Assembly: GCF_001593385.1 (NCBI RefSeq)
Contig: NZ_LUVZ01000043.1
Location: forward strand, 248,001 to 312,000
Length of the DNA: 64,000 bases
Source: Chryseobacterium cucumeris
GTDB taxonomy: Bacteria > Bacteroidota > Bacteroidia > Flavobacteriales > Weeksellaceae
Reading direction: 5' to 3'
Both the position numbers and the translations under genes were made by a program. The notes beneath the pieces were generated by a model, which worked only from the letters and a program-made list of their open reading frames with translations, was not told the origin of the DNA and did not search any database. Positions 25,883 to 33,425 of the stretch are shown piece by piece; the first letter of the stretch is position 1; the number at the start of each line of letters is the position of its first letter.

Positions 25883-25945
25883 TTCTATAGATCTTTTATA
25901 CCCAAAAATATATTGAAGACCTGTCTATTCGGATAGGTCTTTTTT
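25872..25945 (+). promoter_or_regulatory. Transcription attenuator: antiterminator and terminator
   Basis: The terminator is AAGACCTGTC (25916-25925), a 6-nt loop, GATAGGTCTT (25932-25941) and a T run to 25945. The competing antiterminator pairs TATCTGAATAG (25872-25882, which includes the leader stop codon) with CTATTCGGATA (25925-25935) over 11 bp with one G-U, destroying the terminator. The structures are mutually exclusive. A ribosome at the leader stop would mask the first strand and favour termination; a ribosome stalled earlier would leave it free and allow readthrough into EF-G. Confidence 0.75.
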
Positions 25946-26136
25946 GCTGCCCTGATTTCAGACTTTAACAATTCAAACAACTTCTGCTGTTTGTTAAGAT
26001 CTCTGAAAATTTTCCTTTGATACGAAATACGAAAATGTTTTACCGGCTTTATAAGACCGGAGTGTATTTTGTGCTTATTTTTTTCAGAACCTTTTCCGAA
26101 CACAGATCTAAAAATCAACAATTTAAATTAAAAAAA

Positions 26137-28203
26137 ATGAAATACAACACACGAAATATAGGGATTATAGCACACGTAGATGCAGGAAAAACTACTTTAT
26201 CCGAAAGACTTCTGTATTACACAGGACTTATTCACAAAATCGGCAATGTAGATGACGGAAATACCACCATGGATAAAGACATACAGGAAAGAAACAGAGG
26301 AATTACCATTTCATCCGCTGCAGTTTCTACCCAATGGAAAAAAGACGATAAAGTTTATAACATCAACATTATTGATACGCCTGGACACATTGATTTCGCA
26401 GTGGAAGTGGAACGTTCTCTAAGAGTTCTTGACAGCGTTGTCGCAGTTTTCTGTGCTTCATCAGGAGTTCAGCCACAGACTGAAAATGTTTGGTTCCAGG
26501 CTGAAAAACATGGAACATCCAAAATCTGTTTCATCAATAAAATGGACAGAATGGGTGCAGACTTCTTTGCTGTTCTTAATGAAATAAAAACCAAGCTGAA
26601 TTCTGTTCCATTGGCCATTCAGATTCCGATTGGAGCTGAAAACGATTTTGAAGGCGTTATTGATCTTATTAAAATGAAAGCCTTATACTGGACAGATGAA
26701 AATGGAGAAACCATCATGGAAAAGGAAATTCCTGCTGCTTCTATGACAGAAGCCCATGAATACAGAATTAAATTAATGGAAACTCTTGCAGAGAATGATG
26801 AGATGTTCTTTGAAATTTTTATGGATACTGAACAGATTGCCACTGTTGAAATGATTTCAGAAGCTATACAAAGAGTCTGCAGATCCGGATCAGCTGTTCC
26901 TGTTTTATGTGGTTCAGCCTTTAAAAATAAGGGAATCCAACCTCTTCTTGATGCTGTGGTTACTTATCTGCCTGCTCCAGATCAGCTTGCTGATCTGCAG
27001 GGAAGAGATCCACATACAGATGAAACGGTAATATTGGAAAGAAATGAGAAAGCAGTTTTTTCAGGACTCGTTTTCAAAGTTGTGATTGATAAACATATGG
27101 GAAGACTGGCTATGCTTCGTGTGTATTCCGGAAGAATACAATCCGGTGATACGATACTCAATATAAGAACAGGTGAAAGCTACAGAATTTCCAGAATTTT
27201 ACAGATGCAATCGGATAAAACGTTATCACTGCATGATGCTAAAGCTGGCGATATTGTTGCTTTAACGGGAATAAAGGATGCCAAAACCGGAGATTCTTTA
27301 TCTTCTACAGAGCAACCGATTTTACTGGAAGCCATTACAATTCCGACTCCTGTGATCAGAGTTGCTATCGAGCCGAAAACGAATGGTGATGAGAAATCTT
27401 TCGGTTTGGTATTGGCCAAAATACAGGAAGAAGATCCTTCTTTGGTGGTTGAAAGAGATCCGCAGACCGGAGAGACTTTATTAAGCGGCTTGGGAGAACT
27501 TCATTTGGAGGTTACATTGGAAAAAATCCGTCTGAATCATGGTATTGAAATCAATCAGGGGAAACCTAAAGTTTCTTATCGTGAGATCTTAACGGAAACC
27601 AAAGTTCACCGAGAAAAACTTTCCAAACAAAACGGCGGAAGCGGTCAGTTTGCTGATATCACTTTTGAAATCGGACCAGGAAATGATCATGAAAATGGAT
27701 TTGAGTTTGTTAATATGATCAAAGGTGGAGTTATTCCGACTGAATTTATTCCTTCTGTTGAAAAAGGTTTCAGAGAAGCTATGGAACATGGCCCATTAAA
27801 AGGATATCCTCTGGAAAACATGAAGGTGACTCTTCTGGATGGTTCTTTCCACGCTCAGGATTCTGCAGCATTTGATTTCGAAATTGCAGCAAGAGAAGGA
27901 TTCAAAGCAGCGGCAAAAGGATGTCATCCTAAATTGATGGAACCTGTTATGCAGGTAGAAATCCAAAGTATTGAGGAGTACACGGGAGCTGTCACTGCGG
28001 ATATCAACAGAAGAAGAGGAATTATCACTTCTATTGACGAAAAATCAGGAAGAAAGATTTTTGCAGCGGAAGTTCCGTTAGCTTCAACTTTCGGATATAT
28101 TTCTGACCTGAGAACACTGACAAGCGGAAGAGCTTCTATCAGCATGAAATTATCACACTATGCTTTAGTGCCTGATTTTATTGCAAACACATTAATAACC
28201 TAA
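26137..28203 (+). CDS. Elongation factor G-like GTPase (second EF-G type)
   Basis: 688 residues from the ATG at 26137. G domain motifs: AHVDAGKTT (G1), GITI (G2), DTPGH (G3), NKMDRMGAD (G4) and GSAFKNKG (G5). Domain II, III, IV and V segments follow (LGELHLEVTLEKIRL, NGGSGQFADITFEIGP, GGVIPTEFIPSVEKGF, RRRGIITSI). It translocates or remodels ribosomes. It is not located with rpsL, rpsG or tufA and starts with KYNTRNIGIIAHVDAGKTTLSERLL, unlike the housekeeping copy, so I take it to be a paralogue. Its leader-attenuator argues for induction by translation stress. A TetQ-type ribosome protection protein is less likely because the C-terminal half follows EF-G. Confidence 0.85.
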   Translation: MKYNTRNIGIIAHVDAGKTTLSERLLYYTGLIHKIGNVDDGNTTMDKDIQERNRGITISSAAVSTQWKKDDKVYNINIIDTPGHIDFAVEVERSLRVLDSVVAVFCASSGVQPQTENVWFQAEKHGTSKICFINKMDRMGADFFAVLNEIKTKLNSVPLAIQIPIGAENDFEGVIDLIKMKALYWTDENGETIMEKEIPAASMTEAHEYRIKLMETLAENDEMFFEIFMDTEQIATVEMISEAIQRVCRSGSAVPVLCGSAFKNKGIQPLLDAVVTYLPAPDQLADLQGRDPHTDETVILERNEKAVFSGLVFKVVIDKHMGRLAMLRVYSGRIQSGDTILNIRTGESYRISRILQMQSDKTLSLHDAKAGDIVALTGIKDAKTGDSLSSTEQPILLEAITIPTPVIRVAIEPKTNGDEKSFGLVLAKIQEEDPSLVVERDPQTGETLLSGLGELHLEVTLEKIRLNHGIEINQGKPKVSYREILTETKVHREKLSKQNGGSGQFADITFEIGPGNDHENGFEFVNMIKGGVIPTEFIPSVEKGFREAMEHGPLKGYPLENMKVTLLDGSFHAQDSAAFDFEIAAREGFKAAAKGCHPKLMEPVMQVEIQSIEEYTGAVTADINRRRGIITSIDEKSGRKIFAAEVPLASTFGYISDLRTLTSGRASISMKLSHYALVPDFIANTLIT

Positions 28204-28204
28204 A

Positions 28205-28244
28205 CAAGCAAGGACTGTAGATTTTTTCTTACAGTCCTTGTCTT
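28205..28244 (+). terminator. Terminator after the EF-G gene
   Basis: AAGGACTGTA (28210-28219) pairs with TACAGTCCTT (28230-28239); CAAG and CTTG extend the stem with single unpaired bases. It begins 2 bp after the stop codon. Confidence 0.7.
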
Positions 28245-28249
28245 GTTTG

Positions 28250-28745
28250 TGAATGGTCATTGTCAATTCGCTGCGATTGTCAATTTTTCTATTCTGAAAA
28301 AATTCACCATCCACTTGCGAAGCAAAATTCACTCATTGACTATGAAATTGTGAATAGTCAATCGTCAATCCGCTGCGCTTGTCAATTTTTTTTTACTATA
28401 AAAATTCACCATCCACTTGCGAAGCAAAATTCACTCATTGACTATGAAATTGTGAATAGTCAATCGTCAATCCGCTGCGCTTGTCAATTTTTTTTTACTA
28501 TAAAAATTCACCATTCACTTGCGAAGTAAAATTCACTTATTGACTATGAAATTGTGAATGATCAATTGTCAATTCGATGTGCTTTCAATTTTTTTTTACT
28601 ATAAAAATTCACCATTCACTTGCGAAGCAAAATTCACTTATTGACTATGAAATTGTGAATGATCAATTGTTAATTCGATGTGCTTTCAATTTTTCTATTC
28701 TGAAAAAATTCACTTTTCACTTGCGAAGCAAAATTCACTCATTGA
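28250..28745. repeat. Tandem repeat, five units of 101-102 bp
   Basis: The marker word CTTGCGAAGCAAAATTCA recurs at about 28314, 28416, 28518, 28619 and 28720 (one copy has T for C). Each unit also holds GTGAATAGTCAATCGTCAAT and a T-rich block, and parts pair within a unit (TTGACTAT / ATAGTCAA). Single, diverged fragments occur at about 48715-48780 and 50816-50875, so this is a local expansion of a dispersed element. An apparent reading frame across it is repetitive and has no protein character. Confidence 0.85.
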
Positions 28746-28753
28746 CTCCTCTC

Positions 28754-30292
28754 CTATTTTTCCGGCATCACCTTATATGTAGGATCATCCTGAATATTAA
28801 CTTCCACTACAGCCTCTGCATTTTTAAGTATTTTTCTGCAGTCTTCGCTGAGATGGCGCAGATGCAAGGTTTTGTGATATTGTTTATAACGTTTGGATAA
28901 TTTGTCCAGCGCATCAATAGCACTCATATCTACAATACGGCTTTCTTTAAAATCAATAACCACCTGATCCGGATCATTCACAGGATCAAATTTATCCGTA
29001 AACGCTATTACTGAACCAAAAAACAAAGGTCCATATATTTCATAGTACTTCACCCCATTTTCATCTACATATTTTCTTGCTCTGATTCGTTTAGCATTAT
29101 CCCAGGCAAAAACCAATGCTGAAATGATCACACCAATCAAAACCGCCAAAGCCAGATTGTGTAAAACCACAGTGATCAGAGCTACAGTTATTCCAACAAA
29201 AATATCAGATTTCGGCATTTTATTCACAATCCTGATGGATACCCACTGGAAGGTACTGATCGCAACCATCATCATAACTCCCACCAGAGCCGCCATGGGA
29301 ATTTTCTCTATTACAGGTGCTCCACACAGAATAATAATTAAAATTAACAATGATGCAATAATCCCGGATAATCTGGCTCTGGAACCAGCGTTGAGATTCA
29401 CCAGCGTTTGTGCTACCATTGCACAACCTCCCATTCCGCCAAAGAAGCCATTGGTAATATTAGCCAATCCCTGAGCTACGGATTCTTTATTGGCACTTCC
29501 TTTTGTATTTGTAATTTCATCCACCATAGATAATGTCAGAAGAGATTCTATAAGACCTACTCCAGCCATAATTAAGGCATAAGGAAAAATAATCTGTAAC
29601 GTTTCCAGAGAAAAAGGAATCTGTGGGATATGGAAACTCGGAAGATTTCCACTGATATGGGCGATATCTGCTACCGTTTTTGTTGGAATATTAAATCCGA
29701 GAACCACAGCAAAGACAATGATAATAGCCACAAGAGAGGCAGGAACAACTTTTGTGATTTTTGGAAAAAAATAAACAATGGCAATTGTAAGAGCTGTTAA
29801 GCCAGCCATAATGTATAAAGGCATTCCCTGCAACCAATTTACCACACCACTACTATCTGTTATTTTAAACTGCTCTACCTGGGCCATGAATATAATAATA
29901 GCCAACCCGTTCAGGAATCCGTACATAACGGGTTGCGGAATCAGTCTTACAAATTTGCCCAGTTTAAAAATACCTACCATCATCTGAAGGATTCCGGCAA
30001 GTGCTACAGTGGCAAAAAGATATTCAATCCCATGGGATTGAATAAGAGCAATCAACACAACAATTGTTGCTCCTGCTCCTCCAGAAACCATTCCCGGACG
30101 ACCTCCCAAAACAGCTGTTACAAGTCCCATCATAAAAGCTGCATAAAGACCGATAAGCGGAGAAAGACCGGCCAGAATAGCAAATGAAAGAGATTCGGGA
30201 ATCATTGTCATCGCTACTGTAAAGCCAGCCAGCAGTTCATTTTTATAATTGATTTTTTTCGAAAAATCGAATAAGTTTATAGTATTTTTCAT
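28754..30292 (-). CDS. SulP family inorganic anion transporter
   Basis: 512 residues. About ten to twelve membrane helices begin with NELLAGFTVAMTMIPESLSFAILAGLSPLIGLYAAFM, the sulfate transporter signature. GGRPGMVSGGAGATIVVL and GFFGGMGGCAMVAQTLVN are typical substrate-site segments. A C-terminal STAS domain follows (about 430-512: DQVVIDFKESRIVDMSAIDALDKL). SulP proteins carry sulfate, bicarbonate or other anions; specificity cannot be read here. It is a single gene downstream of the tandem repeat tract on the opposite side. Confidence 0.93.
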   Translation of the reverse strand: MKNTINLFDFSKKINYKNELLAGFTVAMTMIPESLSFAILAGLSPLIGLYAAFMMGLVTAVLGGRPGMVSGGAGATIVVLIALIQSHGIEYLFATVALAGILQMMVGIFKLGKFVRLIPQPVMYGFLNGLAIIIFMAQVEQFKITDSSGVVNWLQGMPLYIMAGLTALTIAIVYFFPKITKVVPASLVAIIIVFAVVLGFNIPTKTVADIAHISGNLPSFHIPQIPFSLETLQIIFPYALIMAGVGLIESLLTLSMVDEITNTKGSANKESVAQGLANITNGFFGGMGGCAMVAQTLVNLNAGSRARLSGIIASLLILIIILCGAPVIEKIPMAALVGVMMMVAISTFQWVSIRIVNKMPKSDIFVGITVALITVVLHNLALAVLIGVIISALVFAWDNAKRIRARKYVDENGVKYYEIYGPLFFGSVIAFTDKFDPVNDPDQVVIDFKESRIVDMSAIDALDKLSKRYKQYHKTLHLRHLSEDCRKILKNAEAVVEVNIQDDPTYKVMPEK

Positions 30293-30910
30293 TCATTGAC
30301 AAAGGTATGGACTGTCAGGATGGTATACAATTTTTTCTTTTTATCATTTTTTCATGAACCCATCTGTTAATTTGAATAATTCACACATCAGTTCTTATAA
30401 TATGTTAATTTTAATTAAAATAAACACATAAGGTATAATTTTTATATTTATGATTGTTTTTACTTCTTATTTTTGTCTACATTTGAAAGCGAATAAGCAA
30501 TTATTTGGTACTAATTAAAAATTCAACGAGTAAAAAGCTGTTTATCAATCTATCGCAGCTTTAACTCATAGAATTGTATAAAACCTTAATAGGTTATATA
30601 TTATTTCACACAAATGGCAGGAAAAGAAGTTTGAAAGAGAAGAAGAGAAGACCATTGAAAATAAAGAATATAATCCAAGTACATTAAGGTGATCCCTACC
30701 CACCTGTTTTTAAGATATTTGGCAAAATTCAAATCTATTTTATAAGATTCATCGTCTTATGAAAGCTATTTTAATATTCTTAATCATAATTTCTATTCTT
30801 TATCAATTTCAAATTTTTGTGAATTATTTCCTGCCAAGTAAGATAATATATATCACCTATTCTCGTTTTTTTATATATAAGTTTAAACAAAAGAACAATA
30901 TTTAGTAAAA
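30293..30910. other. 618-bp intergenic region
   Basis: This AT-rich region lies between divergent SulP and the HTH pair. It holds a hairpin (AAAGCTG / CAGCTTT, about 30534-30561) without a T run, and no credible coding frame. The A-rich end before 30911 is the probable start region of the HTH genes. I see nothing else that I can support. Confidence 0.45.
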
Positions 30911-31339
30911 ATGTTATATAAAGAAATCCATATTGGGAAATTTATTAAGGAAAGAGTTGATGAAAATGAAATTACAGTAGAGAGGATATGTAAATTTTTA
31001 AGCAAAGATGAAGAGGCTGTCGAAATGATGTATGACAGCAGATCAATGGATACGGATCTTCTTTTAAGATGGAGCAAATTGCTGGAATATGATTTTTTCA
31101 GACTTTACAGCTCGCATTTGATTTTATACGCACCTCCATCGGCAGTTAACAAAAACCAGCAGAAGTCCGAAAAAACACCTTATTTCAGGAAAAATATTTA
31201 TACACAGGAAATTAAAGATTTTATAATGAAAAGAATTCTTTCCGGTGAAATGACGCAAAGTGAAGTCATTAAAGAATATTCTATTCCGAAAAGCACTCTC
31301 CACAGATGGCTTCAGAAGAGTGATAATGCAAACGGATAA
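30911..31339 (+). CDS. Small HTH protein, transposase OrfA-like
   Basis: 142 residues. The first half (KEIHIGKFIKERVDENEITVERICKFL..DEEAVEMMY) resembles an HTH of the XRE type that recognises LLRWSKLLEYDFFRLYS. The C-terminus contains a second HTH, MKRILSGEMTQSEVIKEYSIPKSTLHRWL, of the IS3 OrfA or Psq type. No transposase catalytic domain, inverted repeat or target duplication is visible nearby. Members of this kind occur in several copies in related genomes as I recall, but their function is unknown to me. It overlaps the next gene by 14 bp. Confidence 0.7.
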   Translation: MLYKEIHIGKFIKERVDENEITVERICKFLSKDEEAVEMMYDSRSMDTDLLLRWSKLLEYDFFRLYSSHLILYAPPSAVNKNQQKSEKTPYFRKNIYTQEIKDFIMKRILSGEMTQSEVIKEYSIPKSTLHRWLQKSDNANG

Positions 31340-31688
31340 ACAGATAAAAATGCGCCCTAATTACAAAAAAATTTACCAGGATATGCTGAGGATTGAATAT
31401 CCCGAAAAGCTTAAAGATCCAAAAGTTAAAGACCTCCTTGAAAAGCTTCATACGAGCGAAGATGTTCTTAAATTCAACGAGAAACTGTTCAAGCAATCCA
31501 GAGAAAATCAAAAACTCAAAACCTATGACAAACAGACTATGCTAAAACTGCTTCAGTATCAAAAAAAACATGGTCATTCTACAAGTTATATGTCACGAAA
31601 ATATAAAATAAGCCGAACGACGCTTTCAAAATGGAAAGGAATGTTTGAAGAAGAGCTTGAAAATACAATGAAAAATGCCGGTAAGTAA
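31326..31688 (+). CDS. Small HTH protein, partner of the preceding gene
   Basis: About 120 residues from the ATG at 31326, which overlaps the previous gene; a second ATG at 31350 is also possible. It is Lys-rich and helical. The C-terminal HTH reads MLKLLQYQKKHGHSTSYMSRKYKISRTTLSKWKGMF, like IS3 OrfA. The overlap with the preceding gene indicates translational coupling and a joint role, probably as a two-protein DNA-binding regulator or a domesticated transposase head. The stop codon lies in the stem of the terminator. Confidence 0.65.
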   Translation: MQTDKQIKMRPNYKKIYQDMLRIEYPEKLKDPKVKDLLEKLHTSEDVLKFNEKLFKQSRENQKLKTYDKQTMLKLLQYQKKHGHSTSYMSRKYKISRTTLSKWKGMFEEELENTMKNAGK

Positions 31689-31705
31689 TCTACCGGCATT
31701 TTTTT
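31674..31705 (+). terminator. Terminator after the HTH pair
   Basis: ATGCCGGTA pairs with TACCGGCAT around a 7-nt loop, followed by seven T residues. The stop codon of the upstream gene is inside the hairpin. On the other strand it would meet transcripts leaving the Y RNA region. Confidence 0.8.
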
Positions 31706-31838
31706 AAGGTAATAGTAAGGAAAAAACCGGGCTAAACGTTTGCCGGAGTCGAACCGGATAACCTTGCCGGAGTGATCGGCTTCGCTATTCCTCCCATAGT
31801 TGTGTTACGATGAATTTTTTCCTAACGACACTTCAAAA
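31702..31838 (-). ncRNA. Y RNA-like element Y4 (diverged)
   Basis: Read on the minus strand, the ends pair (TTTTGAAG with CTTAAAAA, one mismatch). The conserved word GTGTCGTTAGG follows, then the inner stem AGGAAAAAA / TTTTTTCCT, an asymmetric bulge ending in CATCG, and a tRNA-like part with TCCGGTTCGACTCCGGC as the T arm. The D arm cannot be identified, so this copy is more degenerate than Y1, Y3 and Y5. It is the last element of the group, 6 bp from the long hairpin element. Confidence 0.55.
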
Positions 31839-31843
31839 TAGTA

Positions 31844-31961
31844 ATATAAAGAAGCTGGAAGTGGACAGAAGAAAGGGGTAAAGTCTGAAAAAATCATCTG
31901 ACTTTATAGAAAATTATATACAAAGATATCTTTCAACGTCCCACTTCCAGCTTCTTATATA
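31844..31961. repeat. 118-bp inverted-repeat element (MITE-like)
   Basis: TATAAAGAAGCTGGAAGTGG at 31845-31864 pairs with CCACTTCCAGCTTCTTATA at 31941-31959 (one unpaired base), enclosing about 76 AT-rich bases. Related GAAGCTGGAAG or CTTCCAGC words occur in gaps elsewhere (about 44745-44790 and 48176-48186). It sits exactly between Y3 and Y4 and may be an inserted small element or a hairpin RNA. Confidence 0.6.
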
Positions 31962-32129
31962 TTTTAAAAACAAGGCAACAGGTGAATAATGCAGTCGTGC
32001 TCTAACCAGCTGAGCTACTCTTCCTATTTAGACTGTGTTTTTTGTTGTGGAAGAGACAGGATTCGAACCCGTGACCCCGTCGTGATGAGCGAAGTAACAT
32101 TTTTCTACGGCACTTGTTTGTTTTTAAAA
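31962..32129 (-). ncRNA. Y RNA-like element Y3 with permuted tRNA module
   Basis: Outer ends pair (TTTTAAAAACAA... with CTTGTTTTTAAAA). The conserved GTGCCGTAGAAA and TTACTTCGC follow. Then come a T arm (ACGGG TTCGAAT CCTGT), an acceptor stem that is a closed hairpin (CTCTTCC, 24-nt loop, GGAAGAG, perfect 7 bp) and a D arm (TAGCTCAGCTGGTTAGAGCA). The 3' half of a tRNA precedes the 5' half, so the order is circularly permuted. AATG / CATT and TCG / CGA form the inner stem with a bulge. Confidence 0.75.
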
Positions 32130-32132
32130 TAA

Positions 32133-32234
32133 AAAAGAGGCAAGATTCGAAAAAACTTGTACAAGATTACTTTCATGATCTTCTGGAGTCGAACCAAATT
32201 AAACCGAAGTAGGTCTTTTCTACGGCACTCTTTT
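32133..32234 (-). ncRNA. Y RNA-like element Y2
   Basis: AAAAGAG (right end) pairs with CTCTTTT (left end). The conserved GTGCCGTAGAAAAGACCTAC is followed by TTCGG; AAGA pairs with TCTT and TTCG with CGAA on either side of a CCTAC bulge. The T arm is TTTGG TTCGACT CCAGA. A hairpin AAGAT...ATCTT takes the place of the acceptor. A D arm is not obvious. It is a near copy of Y6. Confidence 0.7.
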
Positions 32235-32236
32235 AC

Positions 32237-32383
32237 AAATCAAGGTAATATTTTTCAGAATCTTCCGTGCATTTGCTCTACCTGCTGAGCTACCTCTCCT
32301 TTTCGAGGGAGAAGGCAGGATTCGAACCTGCGACCCAATGTTTACTCAAACTCGAAGTATGATTCTAAGACGACACTTGATTT
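32237..32383 (-). ncRNA. Y RNA-like element Y1 with permuted tRNA module
   Basis: This is the clearest copy and the first after the promoter at about 32411-32450. The outer stem is AAATCAAG / CTTGATTT (8 bp). GTGTCGTCTT then lies opposite an unpaired strand. The inner stem AGAAT / ATTCT, a CATA bulge and CTTCG / CGGAAG follow. The tRNA module reads T arm GCAGG TTCGAAT CCTGC, acceptor CTTCTCC with an 8-nt loop and GGAGAGG, then D arm TAGCTCAGCAGGTAGAGCA. AATG / CATT is the stub of the anticodon stem. Confidence 0.8.
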
Positions 32384-32410
32384 TAATTATTTATAGTTAT
32401 TAGTTTTCTT

Positions 32411-32450
32411 TCTACAAAAGTATATTCTTATTGCGCATTCTATTTAGGTA
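32411..32450 (-). promoter_or_regulatory. Promoter and dyad P1 for Y1-Y4
   Basis: The plus-strand dyad is TGCGCAT-TCTAT-TTAGGTA (32432-32450). On the minus strand it is followed at the conserved distance by TACTTTTG, a TAnnTTTG box. The same arrangement occurs at 33317-33335, 33512-33530 and, before the Ro60 gene, at 35927-35945. One half-site is weaker here. Confidence 0.7.
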
Positions 32451-32470
32451 GTATAATTTTTATTTACCTA

Positions 32471-32688
32471 TTTGTTCGTTTTGCCTTGAAGCAAAAGAAC
32501 CAAAAATTCAAGACCTGGAAACTTTGGCTAAAAATAACCTACACTCTCTAAAAATTCTAAAACTTGCGCGAATCTAATGTTACTTTTTAGTTTCACTTTC
32601 TGTCTCGCGCTTCAAACAGTAGGATTTTCTTAACGTTCTTGTAGCTTATTTTCTTAACGCCTCCATTTCCTATGTCACATTTCCATAG
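32471..32688. repeat. 218-bp dispersed repeat, copy A
   Basis: This segment is about 85-90 percent identical by eye to 34089-34306, with equal length and orientation. It begins TTTGTTCGTTTTGCCTTGAA and ends TTTCCATAG. The two copies bracket the middle part of the Y RNA region, so they could allow deletion or duplication by recombination. No coding potential is visible. Confidence 0.8.
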
Positions 32689-32747
32689 TTATCATTGGTG
32701 GAAATTTCAACCTTTTATTATTATTTTTTCATTGATGTGATTTAAAT

Positions 32748-32852
32748 AAAAGAGGCAAGATTCGAAAAGACTTTTACAAGATCATTTTCATGATCTGTTA
32801 TGGAGTCGAACCAATATTATACCGAAGTAAGCCTTCTCTACGGCACTCTTTT
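32748..32852 (-). ncRNA. Y RNA-like element Y6
   Basis: A close copy of Y2: outer stem AAAAGAG / CTCTTTT, GTGCCGTAGAGAAGG, TTACTTCGG, T arm ATTGG TTCGACT CCATA, the ACAGATCATGAAAATGATCT hairpin, and CGAATCTTGCCTC at the 3' end. Changes against Y2 fall mainly in loops and in compensated or wobble pairs. It follows Y5 on the same transcript. Confidence 0.7.
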
Positions 32853-32857
32853 ATAGC

Positions 32858-32996
32858 ATCAGGGTAAAAGCGGCTGAATCTTTTCTATACCATCTACTCT
32901 GCCATTTGAGCTACATTCCGTTTACAACAGGAATGGCAGGAATTGAACCTGCATCTGACGGGGGACTCGAAGTATGATTCCAAAACGACACCTGAT
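32858..32996 (-). ncRNA. Y RNA-like element Y5 with permuted tRNA module
   Basis: It begins 1 bp after the 73-residue gene on the minus strand. Outer stem ATCAGG / CCTGAT; GTGTCGTTTTGG; inner stem GAATC / GATTC with an ATAC bulge and TTC / GAA; anticodon-stem stub CCGTC / GATGG. The tRNA module has a T arm GCAGG TTCAATT CCTGC, a closed acceptor hairpin CATTCC / GGAATG with a 10-nt loop, and a D arm TAGCTCAAATGGCAGAGTA. Confidence 0.78.
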
Positions 32997-32997
32997 T

Positions 32998-33219
32998 TTA
33001 ATTTTTCCATTGGGTTTTTCTGTATTTCTTCCAGTTTCGCTGGAACTTTGTATACCTTGCATTCACCACTTCAAAACCATGTGGAAAACAATATGAACAA
33101 CCCATATCATTTCCGTACATCAATCTTGAGATCTGTACGCCTGAAACTTTCTTTGGAAAGTCGATTAATCCATATTCATTAAATCCGAATTTCTGTCTTA
33201 ACGTTTTAGCTTTTTTCAT
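32998..33219 (-). CDS. 73-aa protein encoded inside the Y RNA regulon
   Basis: A complete small gene between promoter P2 and Y5. The protein is basic and aromatic: MKKAKTLRQKFGFNEYGLI, DFPKKVSGVQISRLMYGNDM, GCSYCFPHGFEVVNAR, and a C-terminal KFQRNWKKYRKTQWKN that is rich in Lys, Arg and Trp. One C-x-x-C (CSYC) and a nearby His could bind metal. There is no signal peptide. Codon use looks like its neighbours. It shares the dyad with ro60 and ends next to Y5, so an RNA-binding or Ro RNP-related role is a reasonable inference; I do not know the family. Confidence 0.75.
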   Translation of the reverse strand: MKKAKTLRQKFGFNEYGLIDFPKKVSGVQISRLMYGNDMGCSYCFPHGFEVVNARYTKFQRNWKKYRKTQWKN

Positions 33220-33300
33220 AAGTATTGAGTATTAACCTCAATACACTGCTTCTTTTAGATCTGGTTTATAATTATTCATAGTTATTAGTTTTCTTTCTAC

Positions 33301-33335
33301 AAAATTATATTCTTACTGCGAATTCTACTTACGCA
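33301..33335 (-). promoter_or_regulatory. Promoter and dyad P2 for the 73-aa gene, Y5 and Y6
   Basis: The plus strand reads TGCGAAT-TCTAC-TTACGCA at 33317-33335. On the minus strand TAATTTTG (a perfect TAnnTTTG box) follows at the same distance as in P1 and P3. The region downstream to about 33264 is also conserved with P1 (AAAGAAAACTAATAACTAT). Confidence 0.75.
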
Positions 33336-33349
33336 GTTTTTTTATTAAA

Positions 33350-33411
33350 AACCAAGCAATGAATGATAAGAGTAGAAGTTGACGATGAAACTCTTATTAA
33401 CGGCATTGGTT
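33350..33411 (-). ncRNA. Minimal Y RNA-like stem-loop Y8
   Basis: AACCAA and TTGGTT pair as the outer stem; ATGCCGTTA is the conserved unpaired strand; ATAAGAG / CTCTTAT is the inner stem (7 bp), followed by TTTCATCG. There is no tRNA module. T residues after the outer stem could end transcription. Confidence 0.6.
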
Positions 33412-33425
33412 AGCTACCGGGCAAT

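Noticed and set aside
26137..28203. Tetracycline ribosome-protection (TetQ-like) gene
   Set aside because: The C-terminal half and G motifs follow EF-G, and I see no TetQ-specific loop. The regulated leader alone does not make it a resistance gene.
28250..28745. CRISPR array
   Set aside because: The units are 101-102 bp long and repeat over their whole length; there are no unique spacers and no cas genes nearby.
28260..28900. Two repetitive plus-strand frames of 89 and 107 codons
   Set aside because: They translate the tandem repeat (IHHPLAKQNSLIDYEIVN units) and continue into the SulP complement; there is no start signal or protein character.
30911..31688. Insertion sequence
   Set aside because: Only OrfA-type HTH proteins are present. 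There is no catalytic DDE domain, terminal inverted repeat or target duplication.
32943..33182. Plus-strand frame opposite the 73-aa gene
   Set aside because: It is the complement of a better-supported minus-strand gene with a promoter and overlaps the Y5 element.
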